From positions 1 through 64,000 of the forward strand of contig NZ_QOHJ01000007.1 of NCBI RefSeq assembly GCF_003319185.1: a DNA stretch of 64,000 nucleotides, written 5' to 3'. Positions 1-6,595 of this stretch are shown one piece after another. The notes below the pieces were generated by a model that was not told the DNA's origin, did not search any database, and saw only the letters and a list, made by a program, of their open reading frames with translations. The position numbers were made by a program, and so were the translations under genes. Numbering within the stretch: position 1 is the stretch's first letter; each line of letters begins with the position of its first letter. The DNA comes from Blastococcus sp. TF02A-30. Its GTDB lineage: Bacteria; Actinomycetota; Actinomycetes; Mycobacteriales; Geodermatophilaceae.

Positions 1-150
1 CCTCGTGACCACCACCGCCGTGGTCCATGCCCTCGTGACCACCACCGCCGTGGTCCATGCCCTCGTGACCACCACCGCCGTGGTCCATGCCCTCGTGACC
101 ACCACCGCCGTGGTCCATGCCCTCGTGACCACCACCGCCGTGGTCCATGC
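1..150. repeat. Five perfect 30-bp tandem repeats coding for a metal-binding-like tail
   Basis: Five identical 30-base units stand head to tail, followed at 151-174 by a diverged 24-base copy. On the minus strand each unit encodes ten residues (MDHGGGHEG plus a glycine), in frame with the NuoB-like gene. Identity at the nucleotide level, not only the protein level, points to recent expansion by slippage or unequal exchange, so copy number may vary between strains. There are no spacers, so this is not a CRISPR array. The array may continue beyond the left edge. Confidence 0.95.
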
Positions 151-568
151 CCTCGTGGCCGGCGTGGCCCATGCCCTCGTCGTGGGCGTCCTCGTCCTCG
201 TCGTTGCTAAGCAAGGAGGCCGGCGACGGCCGACCGTCCTCCTTCGTTCCTGATTCGGCCGGCCGGACCAGCGCAGCTCGGCCCTGGTCCAGAGCGACGG
301 CAACGTCACCGGTGCCCTGCACTTCCACTCGGCGCCGCGGCTCGGGGACCTGGCTCCACAGCACGTCGACGGCTTCTGCAAGCTCCGGTCCGGGTTCGCC
401 GAGGACGACCAGCAGGTCGGTGTCCGCAGGTGACACGGCGCACGGCCAGCCGCGCCGGTCCAACTCGGCCTCGACGGACCACCGGAGCGTCGTCGCACCC
501 GGGGCGTCGACGAGCAGCACCCGCGGCCTCGCCAGCGCCCAGTTCCGCACTCGGGCGATCAGGTCCAT
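1..568 (-). CDS. NuoB-like protein with C-terminal Met/His/Gly repeat tail (partial)
   Basis: The gene runs off the left edge; its ATG lies at 568, inside the last codons of nuoA, so the two are translationally coupled. Residues ~1-100 resemble a worn NuoB (PSST) domain: SPADTDLLVVLGE and SQVPEPRRRVEVQG sit where NuoB has its ADLMIVAG and MPEPKWVISMG stretches. The paired cysteines that bind cluster N2 are missing (the site reads DAPGATT). After an acidic linker (NDEDEDAHDEG) comes a decapeptide repeat built on MDHGGGHEG, with at least five copies before the window ends. Met/His-rich repeats of this type usually bind copper or another soft metal. The NuoB assignment is inferred from alignment by eye; the tail is seen directly. 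Confidence 0.7.
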   Translation of the reverse strand, partial: MDLIARVRNWALARPRVLLVDAPGATTLRWSVEAELDRRGWPCAVSPADTDLLVVLGEPGPELAEAVDVLWSQVPEPRRRVEVQGTGDVAVALDQGRAALVRPAESGTKEDGRPSPASLLSNDEDEDAHDEGMGHAGHEGMDHGGGGHEGMDHGGGGHEGMDHGGGGHEGMDHGGGGHEGMDHGGGGHE

Positions 569-900
569 CGCAGCGCACCTTCACGCCAGACGTAGGTGAC
601 ACCGACGAGCAGCACGGCGAGGAAGCCGAACATCTCGACGACGGCCGTCGTCCCCATGTCCGCGACCACGACCGCCCACGGGTACATGAAGATCATCTCC
701 ATGTCGAAGGCCAGGAAGAGGACCGTGACCGCGTACCACCGCGCGTGGTAGCGAGACACGGCGTGCTGCTGTGGAAGCAGGCCTGACTCATACGGCAGCA
801 CGGCGGCGGGCCCCCGGGCGGTGCGCAACGCCGCCGACAGCGCGTACAGCCCGACGATCCAGGCCACGACCAGGACGGCCAGCGAGAGCAGCGCAACCAT
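559..900 (-). CDS. nuoA: NADH-quinone oxidoreductase subunit A
   Basis: NuoA is a small three-helix membrane subunit of respiratory complex I; its loop lies at the quinone site. The 113-residue product has the family length and signature: PYESG after helix 1, RYHARWY, then FDMEMIFMYPWAVV in helix 2. It starts at the ATG at 900 and its stop overlaps the start of the NuoB-like gene. No other complex I subunit follows inside the window, and the neighbour lacks N2 ligands. This is therefore probably a secondary or partial nuo cluster rather than the main operon. Confidence 0.93.
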   Translation of the reverse strand: MVALLSLAVLVVAWIVGLYALSAALRTARGPAAVLPYESGLLPQQHAVSRYHARWYAVTVLFLAFDMEMIFMYPWAVVVADMGTTAVVEMFGFLAVLLVGVTYVWREGALRWT

Positions 901-1077
901 GGCGCTCTCCTCCCCTCAACGGAGATGCCGTTGGGAATGGCCGGTGCCGGGCGGCGGATACGACAACGTCATCCGGACGACCGTCCGGGTGTGCCCGACT
1001 GTAGGGGTGGTCGGAGATGTTCGCGCGGCGACGATCACCCTGCCTTGGCCGCCGCGCCAGCCTCGACACACCGACCG

Positions 1078-1455
1078 TTAATCGTCGTCGGGCGCCGCTT
1101 CCGAGAGGACGACCAACTGGCGGAGACAGTGCTCCCGCAGCGGCTCGGGAAAGCCCTCGGCCAGGCGGTAGTACACGACGCGACCCTGCTTCCGGTTGGT
1201 CACCAGTCCCGCCGTGCGAAGCAGCCGCAGGGCATAGCCGACGGCGTCCTCGTTGGCCTCCAGGGCCAGAGCCAGGTCGCCGACGCAGAGCTCCTCGACC
1301 ATGTCGAGCGCGAATAGCACGCGGGCCCGGGTGGGATCGGCCATCAGGCTCAGCACGCTGGTCAGCTGGGCGGCTTCTTCCCGGCTGGGCAGCCGGGCAC
1401 GGGCGTGCGCGACACGTTCCGGGTCGACCGGATGGGCGTGGTCAGGTTCGGACAT
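1078..1455 (-). CDS. ArsR/SmtB-family metal-responsive repressor
   Basis: This 125-residue winged-helix protein carries the ArsR signature (LMADPTRARVLFAL, then ELCVGDLALAL and a recognition helix around DAVGYALRLLRTAGLV). In metal-sensing relatives the alpha-3 site reads ELCVCDLA; here only the first cysteine is kept. The N-terminus is acidic and histidine-containing (SEPDHAHPVDPE) and could supply other ligands, as in NmtR/CadC-type proteins. It is transcribed divergently from the copper-storage gene, with a perfect palindrome between them, so it probably controls both. The metal sensed cannot be read from the sequence. Confidence 0.88.
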   Translation of the reverse strand: MSEPDHAHPVDPERVAHARARLPSREEAAQLTSVLSLMADPTRARVLFALDMVEELCVGDLALALEANEDAVGYALRLLRTAGLVTNRKQGRVVYYRLAEGFPEPLREHCLRQLVVLSEAAPDDD

Positions 1456-1480
1456 CGAGAAACACCTCCAGGCCGCTCAT

Positions 1481-1492
1481 ACCCGTACGGGT
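1481..1492. promoter_or_regulatory. Palindromic operator candidate ACCCGTACGGGT
   Basis: A perfect 12-base palindrome lies in the intergenic region between the divergent arsR-type gene and the copper-storage gene. Its core CCGTACGG recurs twice at 2286-2301 and nowhere else that I noticed. Its position suits an operator for the adjacent repressor; binding is inferred. Confidence 0.5.
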
Positions 1493-1573
1493 CTGCGGGT
1501 ACCGCCGGAATCGTCGGCGTCCGATCCGGGCGACATCCGAGCCGTCCGGCGCCGAGAAACCGAGGAGGCAACC

Positions 1574-1981
1574 ATGACCGTGGCAGCCCAGATGCTCGAC
1601 ACCTACCCCAAGGACCTCGGCGGGGTGGACAAGCAGAAGCTCCTTGAGTGCATCGAGGCCTGCTTCGAGTGCGCCCAGGCGTGTACCGCTTGCGCCGACG
1701 CCTGCCTCAGCGAGGACATGGTCGCCGAGCTGACCAAGTGCATTCGCACCAACGCCGACTGCGCCGACGTCTGCGACACGACCGGCCGTGTGCTCTCCCG
1801 GCACACCGGCTACGACGCCAACCTCACCCGGGCGGTGCTCGAGGCCTGCGCTGCCGCCTGCAAGGCGTGCGGTGACGAGTGCGAGAGCCACGCCTCGATG
1901 CACGAGCACTGCCGGGTCTGCGCCGAGGCCTGCCGGCGCTGTGAGCGGGCGTGCCGGGACCTCATCAGCTCGCTGGGCTGA
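1574..1981 (+). CDS. Four-helix-bundle copper-storage protein (Csp3/DUF326-like)
   Basis: Csp proteins are four-helix bundles whose cores are lined with cysteines that bind many Cu(I) ions. This 135-residue product contains about 18 cysteines, mostly as CxxxC/CxxC pairs (CIEACFECAQACTACADAC; later CAAACKACGDEC and CRVCAEACRRCERAC), as in cytosolic Csp3. No Tat or Sec signal is present, so it should act in the cytoplasm. The ATG at 1574 is preceded by a strong GAGGAGG ribosome site. The divergent ArsR gene and shared palindrome suggest metal-responsive expression. Confidence 0.9.
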   Translation: MTVAAQMLDTYPKDLGGVDKQKLLECIEACFECAQACTACADACLSEDMVAELTKCIRTNADCADVCDTTGRVLSRHTGYDANLTRAVLEACAAACKACGDECESHASMHEHCRVCAEACRRCERACRDLISSLG

Positions 1982-2493
1982 CAGGGACTGCACGGTGGGT
2001 CGGCCTCGGCGGCGCCAGGCCAAGAGCGGCCCCAACGACGCCCCGGGGCCGAACCATCGCTCCAGCGGCGCTGGACGTCGAGCTGCCCCCGCCGACTGTC
2101 GAAGGCATCGTGGTCACAACGACACCCGACGCCATCGCTTCCGCAGATCGGCGCGCTCTTCGTCCAGTCGTCGGCGTCGCGGGCTGATGTCGCCCGATCG
2201 ATGCCGAACAAGTCGGCACTTATGGCGAGTTCGTCGTGAGCGCAACCCCAGCTGTCCCGACGGCGGTATCGACTCTCCGGTTTATCCGTACGGCCGTACG
2301 GGCATCCGGACGTCCGACGTACGCCAACCAACGTCTACCCATGCAGCGGTCCGGGCCCGGGGGCCGACACCGCTGCCACTGCAACCACGCACATGTGACG
2401 TCGCGGGCTGCGGCGAACGGCTCGCGTGACGATGCAGTCAGTGGTTTGCGGAGTTCCTCCCCACCGACGACAGCAAGGACGGAGATCGGATCC
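1982..2493. other. Intergenic region with no recognisable gene
   Basis: This 512-base stretch between the copper-storage gene and the DUF305 gene has open frames on both strands, but none gives a convincing protein or a good ribosome site. It contains a 16-base palindrome at 2286-2301. It may be decayed sequence, which would fit the gene fragments further along the island. Confidence 0.5.
2286..2301. promoter_or_regulatory. 16-base palindrome made of two CCGTACGG copies
   Basis: CCGTACGG occurs twice back to back, forming a perfect 16-base palindrome about 190 bases upstream of the DUF305 membrane gene. The same octamer is the centre of the palindrome before the copper-storage gene. A common regulator is inferred. 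Confidence 0.45.
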
Positions 2494-3090
2494 ATGGCGA
2501 CCAAGAGGAGCGACGAGGCGAAGGAACACGGTCAGGACGGCGGCATGTCCCACGAGACGAAGATGTACCTGCGCTTCACAGCCATGATCACGACGTCCAT
2601 GGTCGTCATGTACTTCACGATGTTCGCCGGCACGTGGGAGTGGAGTCACGTCCGGTTCAGCCAGAGCCGCGTGTTCATGGCGGTCACCATGGGCGGCACC
2701 ATGGGCCTGATCATGCTCGCGTGGATGCTCAACATGTACAAGAACGTGAAGGGCAACATCGCGATCGTGGCGGTGAGCCTGCTGCTGCTGGGTGGCGGAA
2801 TCGCGCTGGACCGCAGCCAGGCCACCGTGCAGGACTCCGCCTGGATGAGTGCGATGATCCCGCACCACTCGCTGGCCATCACCCGGTCCGAGCGCGCCGA
2901 CATCACCGACGTCCGGGTGTGCCAGCTCGCCGTCGAGATCATCAAGGCCCAGGAGCGCGAGATCGCCGAGATGGAGTGGCTGATCCAGGACATCGAGGAG
3001 AACGGGAAGGCCGCCACGACCGAGGAGGCGCAGGCCCGCGCCGTTCCCGACTTCGAGGGTTCGGCCCTGCGGGACTGCGCGTCGGAGTGA
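2494..3090 (+). CDS. DUF305 membrane protein
   Basis: This 198-residue protein has three hydrophobic segments (about residues 30-50, 55-80 and 85-105), then a DUF305 module with the MIPHHSLAI motif and an acidic helical tail. DUF305 proteins are ferritin-like and common in metal-resistance loci; paired histidines in the PHH motif probably bind metal. The chosen ATG at 2494 follows a GGAG site; an in-frame ATG at 2545 (MSHETKMYL) is the alternative. It faces the CopZ-like gene across the copA remnant. The biochemical role is not established. Confidence 0.82.
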   Translation: MATKRSDEAKEHGQDGGMSHETKMYLRFTAMITTSMVVMYFTMFAGTWEWSHVRFSQSRVFMAVTMGGTMGLIMLAWMLNMYKNVKGNIAIVAVSLLLLGGGIALDRSQATVQDSAWMSAMIPHHSLAITRSERADITDVRVCQLAVEIIKAQEREIAEMEWLIQDIEENGKAATTEEAQARAVPDFEGSALRDCASE

Positions 3091-3122
3091 TCGCGGTAAG
3101 GCCGGCCACATGTCCATGACGG

Positions 3123-3242
3123 TGACGACTCGAGCAGGGGTCTCCGGCCGGTGGCCACGGTCCCGGTCTTGTCCGGGACCGTGACCACCCTGAGCACCTT
3201 CGGGCCTTTGATGAGGACGCCGAGCTGCGCCACAGCCGGCAC
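3123..3242 (-). pseudogene. Remnant of a copper P1B-type ATPase (copA)
   Basis: The minus strand encodes LGVLIKGPKVL followed closely by PDKTGTVATGR. CopA-type ATPases have LGVLIKGPEVLE, a short link, then the phosphorylation motif DKTGTVTTG, so this is a fragment around the phosphorylated aspartate. About five residues are missing in the link. The frame is closed upstream by TAA and downstream runs antisense into the DUF305 gene. About 40 codons of a roughly 700-codon gene remain. Its position beside the CopZ-like gene and the csoR remnant supports a decayed cop operon. Confidence 0.72.
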
Positions 3243-3404
3243 TTACAGCGCGGCGGCTCCCGAAGGGGCGCCACCCGAGTCGTGCCGACACAAGGCCACT
3301 TTCGGTCAGCTGCCTGCGGTGCCGCCGCCCGCGTGGCGGACGTCGGAATGGGCCGGCGATGGGCCGCTAGCGGTACCCCACGACCAGCCTCCGGGCGCAG
3401 ACTT

Positions 3405-3671
3405 TCAGCTGCAGCCGCAGCCACACCCGGACGTCTGGTCACCAGCCCCTGCGAGCAGGTTGGCGGGCTCGGCTACCTGATACCCGGCTTCTTCAACGGC
3501 AGCGCGCACGGCACCGTCGTCCACATCGGCCACGGCGCTGACGGCGAGTCCACCGGTGGCGAGATGGACGCTGACGTCGGTGACGCCGGGGACCTGGCGG
3601 ACCTCTTCGGTCACGGAGTTGACGCAGTGGCCGCAGGTCATGCCGACGACGCTGTACGTGGCGGTGCTCAT
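3405..3671 (-). CDS. CopZ-like heavy-metal-associated domain protein
   Basis: The 88-residue product is a single HMA domain with the Cu(I)-binding motif GMTCGHC near the N-terminus and the usual ferredoxin-like beta-alpha-beta pattern. Such proteins carry copper in the cytosol to CopA ATPases or to CsoR/CopY regulators. The ATG at 3671 has an AAAGGA site; a longer in-frame start at 3707 lacks one. Unusually, the protein ends in a cysteine run (SGCGCGCS) that could form a second metal site. Its expected partners, copA and csoR, survive only as fragments on either side. Confidence 0.88.
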   Translation of the reverse strand: MSTATYSVVGMTCGHCVNSVTEEVRQVPGVTDVSVHLATGGLAVSAVADVDDGAVRAAVEEAGYQVAEPANLLAGAGDQTSGCGCGCS

Positions 3672-3738
3672 CTCGAGTTGTCCTTTCGATTCCTCATGTA
3701 CGTGCATTGCCGTGGATGTTCGTTCTGGTGGTCCTGTC

Positions 3739-3876
3739 TCAGGAGCGGACCCGGCCGGCGATGGCCTCGATCACCTCGCGGATCATCTCGTCGGCCTCGA
3801 CCACGGACTGGAGGCCTCGTACCTCCCCTTCCATCCGACGAAGGGGCCTGAGGTAGTCGTCCTTGCGCTGCTGCAT
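3739..3876 (-). pseudogene. Internally deleted csoR (copper-sensing repressor) remnant
   Basis: The 45-residue frame opens like a CsoR N-terminus (MQQRKDDYLRPLRRMEGEVRGLQSVVEADE). It then jumps straight to a CsoR-like C-terminus (EMIREVIEAIAGRVRS, stop). Intact CsoR is about 90-100 residues; the missing middle would hold the Cys-His-Cys copper ligands. The frame stays open across the junction, so this looks like a clean in-frame deletion. Upstream codons in the same frame (GHAEASSSRGY) suggest the original start lay further upstream. A truncated protein could still be made but could not sense copper in the usual way. Confidence 0.75.
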
Positions 3877-3971
3877 GTAGCCGCGAGAACTGCTGGCCTC
3901 TGCGTGGCCCGTGACAGGTTCCTGCGCCGACCGACGGATACCCCCCGCCAGTACCCACGCCTTGGAAACCT

Positions 3972-3988
3972 ATACCCCCAGGGGGTGT
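3972..3988. promoter_or_regulatory. CsoR-type operator
   Basis: The sequence ATACCCCCAGGGGGTGT contains a perfect ACCCCC/GGGGGT inverted repeat around one central base. This matches the G/C-tract palindromes bound by CsoR-family repressors. It lies just upstream of the csoR remnant, where an autoregulatory site is expected. Since the local csoR has lost its sensing core, any present binding would need a CsoR protein encoded elsewhere. Confidence 0.7.
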
Positions 3989-4051
3989 GATGCAATGACG
4001 CATCAAGTGCTCACCCGAGCAGGACCTGGGAGGGCATCGCCCGGTGCGGCA

Positions 4052-4076
4052 GCAGGAGAGCCTTTCGGCTCCCTGC
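4052..4076 (-). terminator. Hairpin downstream of the BNR lipoprotein gene
   Basis: GCAGGAGAGCC and GGCTCCCTGC pair with one bulge around a TTTC loop. The hairpin begins 23 bases past the stop of the gene ending at 4099. There is no clear U-tract, as is usual in high-GC actinobacteria. Confidence 0.5.
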
Positions 4077-4098
4077 GCTGACTCATACCCGCCACGCC

Positions 4099-4992
4099 TC
4101 AGTCCTCCAGGACCACTTCAAAGGTCAGTCCGCCGTCGTCCGACTCCACCAGCGCCGTGGTCGTGACGACGGTGATCCTCAGCGAGGCCCCCACCGAGGA
4201 CGTCGCCGCCACAGCCTGCGGGGGTGATTCCAGCTTGGGCCCCGCCTGCCAGGTCCGGGCTGCGTCCGCGCTCGTCCACACCGCACCGGACGAGTCCACC
4301 CCCGCGACGTTCATGCCGTCGTCAGCCCAGTCGACCACCTGGAGGAGCGGCGCACCGTCGTTCCGGACCCACGACCTACCGCCGTCGACAGAGCTGAGGA
4401 GACCCTGCTCAGTGGTGGCGAGGATCGTCCGCCCGTCCGGTGCCGCGGCAAGTGCGGCCGGAGTTGCCGGGATCAGTAGCTGCTCCCACTCGTCGCCGTC
4501 AGCGCTACGCACGAGGGAGCCGTCGTAACCGAGAACCCCCGCATCACTGACCGTCAGCGCATGGAAGTCGGACTCGCCCTGCCGGGATCGCGGTTCCCAC
4601 GTCCGGCCGCCGTCCGTCGACTCGATCAGCCCGACCGGCTCTGGCAGGTCGACACCCGGTCCGGGATGCCCGGAGGCGAGAAAATGCCCCGGTCCGCGGA
4701 CGGCGAAGCCCATCAGGTCGATGACCGGACCGATATGGGTCGACTCGCCGTCATCGCCCACCTCGAAGAGCCCGTCGTGGGTGGCCAGGAGTAGTTGCCC
4801 GTCAGCTGGGTCGACTGCGACACCGTGGATGTGGCTGGACGGCAGCATGCCGGCCGTCGCTCCAGTTGCCGCGGGTTCCGACTGCGCAGATGAGGAGGTG
4901 CAACCGGCGACGAGCAGCGCGGAGGCGGCCGCTGCAGCCGTCACGACCGAGGAACGCCGCACCAGCGCCGCCAGTGAGTACTTGTCGGTCAC
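4099..4992 (-). CDS. BNR/Asp-box repeat lipoprotein (F510_1955-like)
   Basis: This 297-residue protein begins with a lipoprotein signal (a hydrophobic Ala-rich stretch ending LLVAGC) and continues as a beta-propeller-like domain. Asp-box motifs recur: STDGGRTW, SVDGGRSW, SADAARTW and SDDGG. Such proteins are annotated as sialidase-like, but no catalytic set can be identified here and a binding or scaffold role is as likely. The GTG start at 4992 overlaps the ccdA stop as GTGA, with GGGAGAG ahead of it. It is the third gene of a tlpA-ccdA operon, which suggests a link to extracytoplasmic redox or metal handling. Confidence 0.8.
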   Translation of the reverse strand: MTDKYSLAALVRRSSVVTAAAAASALLVAGCTSSSAQSEPAATGATAGMLPSSHIHGVAVDPADGQLLLATHDGLFEVGDDGESTHIGPVIDLMGFAVRGPGHFLASGHPGPGVDLPEPVGLIESTDGGRTWEPRSRQGESDFHALTVSDAGVLGYDGSLVRSADGDEWEQLLIPATPAALAAAPDGRTILATTEQGLLSSVDGGRSWVRNDGAPLLQVVDWADDGMNVAGVDSSGAVWTSADAARTWQAGPKLESPPQAVAATSSVGASLRITVVTTTALVESDDGGLTFEVVLED

Positions 4993-5855
4993 AGAAATGA
5001 CTCTCCCAATCCCGTGGCCGCGAGCCATGCCCGAAGCCAGAACATCAATCGATCCCAGTAACCCGTGAGCAGCAGAATGCCGAGCACGATCAACAAGCCG
5101 CCGCCGATCCGCGTCACCGTGCGGGCATGTCGGCGCGCCCAGGCCGACACGCCGACGACGCGGCGGGCACCCAACGCCATCGCCACGAACGGAATCCCTA
5201 AGCCGAGGCAGTAGGCCAACCCGAGCACCGCCCCACGAAGCGCGGAGGCCTCCGTATAGGCGAGGGTGTTGACCGCGGCGAGCGTGGGCCCCAGGCACGG
5301 CGTCCACCCCAGCCCGAAGACGACGCCGAGCACCGGCGCGCCGGCCAGACCGCCGGAGGGCCGGTGGTGCAGACGGCGTTCCCGCTGCAGCCAGGGAAGC
5401 GCGCCGAGGAATGCCAGCCCCATGCCGATGGTCACGACCCCGGCCACCCGGGTCAGCACCGGCGCCCACTCCAGCAGCAGCCGACCCAGGCCACCGAACA
5501 GGGCGCCGAAAGAGATGAACACTGCGCTGAAGCCGGAGACGAAGAGCAGGGATCCGAGCAGCATCTTTCGCCTGCCGGGGCTGCGGACCGCCGTCCTGAC
5601 GGCGCCCGTACCGGACTCCGCAGCTGCGACCACCGGTGTTCCTGTCCCGGGAGCGGGTTCGGCTCTCCTCCCCGGTTCCTCCGCTTCGACGGCCGTTCCG
5701 GCAAGCCCCGCGATGTAGCCGACATATCCCGGAACCAGGGGCAGGCAGCAGGGCGAGGCGAAGCTGATCAGGCCGACCAGCGCCGCCACGGCGAAGGCCA
5801 CCAGCAACGACCCATCGGTGACGATGTCGGCGAACATGGTTCCGAGGTCGGTCAT
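4989..5855 (-). CDS. ccdA: CcdA-family thiol-disulfide membrane transporter
   Basis: CcdA carries electrons from cytoplasmic thioredoxin to thioredoxin-like proteins outside the membrane. The 288-residue protein has the two paired-cysteine helices of the family: SFASPCCLPLVPGY in the first and GWTPCLGPTL in the fourth. Between them is an enlarged hydrophilic loop of about 40 residues rich in Ala, Glu and Pro. The ATG at 5855 overlaps the tlpA stop (ATGA) and the stop overlaps the following lipoprotein start. The three genes are therefore one tightly coupled unit, and TlpA is the natural electron acceptor. Confidence 0.9.
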   Translation of the reverse strand: MTDLGTMFADIVTDGSLLVAFAVAALVGLISFASPCCLPLVPGYVGYIAGLAGTAVEAEEPGRRAEPAPGTGTPVVAAAESGTGAVRTAVRSPGRRKMLLGSLLFVSGFSAVFISFGALFGGLGRLLLEWAPVLTRVAGVVTIGMGLAFLGALPWLQRERRLHHRPSGGLAGAPVLGVVFGLGWTPCLGPTLAAVNTLAYTEASALRGAVLGLAYCLGLGIPFVAMALGARRVVGVSAWARRHARTVTRIGGGLLIVLGILLLTGYWDRLMFWLRAWLAATGLGESFL

Positions 5856-6472
5856 CCTCCGGTCTCCTGGACGAGGCCCGACAGCACCGACTGAAGGTCG
5901 TCTCGTGCCACGGCCCCGGTATAGACACCGGCGACCCGTCCCTCCGTGTCGAGCACGATGGTCGACGGGACGACGTTGGCCGGGAAGCCACGGAAGGCCA
6001 TGGCGACCTCGCCCCGCGGGTCGAACAGCGACGGATACTCCGCGCCGACGTTGGTCATGAAGGCGCTGGCCATCTGCCGGTCGTCTTTCACGTCGATGCC
6101 GAGGAACTGCACGCCCTGGTCGCGCACCTCCGCGTAGACGGCTTGGAAGTCGGGGGTCTCGACGCGGCAGGGGGCACACCACGATCCCCAGAAGTTGATG
6201 ACCACGACGTCTCCGGCCAAGTCGGCCGAGTCGAACTGTGTGCCATCGAGGAGTTCGCCGCTAAAGGATGGCGCGACCGCGCGCCTGGTGGCTTCGATCA
6301 CCTGGCCAGCGGGGGTAGCGCCGTTGAACTCGTAGCGAGTCCCGGGCGTGGTCTGGTCGACGTCGCTGGACGAGCAACCGGTGAGGGCGATGAACAGGGC
6401 CGAGATAACCAAGAGTGCGAGACGACGGAACGCACGAAAGGATTTCGCTGAGCGACGCATGCCAACGCGCAT
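5852..6472 (-). CDS. TlpA/ResA-like thioredoxin lipoprotein
   Basis: The product (206 residues) has a lipoprotein signal ending ALTGC and a thioredoxin fold with active site WCAPC preceded by VVINFWGS, plus the cis-proline region (VVPSTIVLD). It should reduce disulfides or heme-binding cysteines of exported proteins at the outer face of the membrane. It is the first gene of the tlpA-ccdA-BNR operon and probably receives electrons from CcdA. Two Met codons four codons apart (MRVGMRR) could start it; the first has a GAAGGA site. Confidence 0.9.
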   Translation of the reverse strand: MRVGMRRSAKSFRAFRRLALLVISALFIALTGCSSSDVDQTTPGTRYEFNGATPAGQVIEATRRAVAPSFSGELLDGTQFDSADLAGDVVVINFWGSWCAPCRVETPDFQAVYAEVRDQGVQFLGIDVKDDRQMASAFMTNVGAEYPSLFDPRGEVAMAFRGFPANVVPSTIVLDTEGRVAGVYTGAVARDDLQSVLSGLVQETGG

Positions 6473-6547
6473 GGGTAGTCCTTCGAGACGGAGAGGCTGA
6501 TGTTGAGAGAGCGCGCCGGCTCCTCGGCCGAAGCGCGCGAAGCTGTC

Positions 6548-6589
6548 GACGGGTGGCGCTGTTCCGCATCTGGCACAGCGCCACCCGTC
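6548..6589 (-). terminator. Strong hairpin after the DUF305 lipoprotein gene
   Basis: Two 15-base arms (GACGGGTGGCGCTGT and its exact complement) flank a 12-base loop, beginning 7 bases past the stop at 6596. It separates the DUF305 gene from the tlpA operon downstream. Confidence 0.75.
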
Positions 6590-6595
6590 GCGGCA

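Noticed and set aside
1-174. Possible CRISPR array
   Set aside because: The repeats are contiguous, with no unique spacers and no cas genes nearby.
5-253. Plus-strand frame encoding a VTTTAVVHAL repeat
   Set aside because: It is the reverse reading of the 30-bp array; the minus-strand frame has a start, coupling to nuoA and metal-binding composition.
3156-3183. 11-bp hairpin as a terminator between DUF305 and copZ
   Set aside because: It falls exactly in the DKTGT codons of the copA remnant, so the symmetry is more likely a by-product of that coding sequence.
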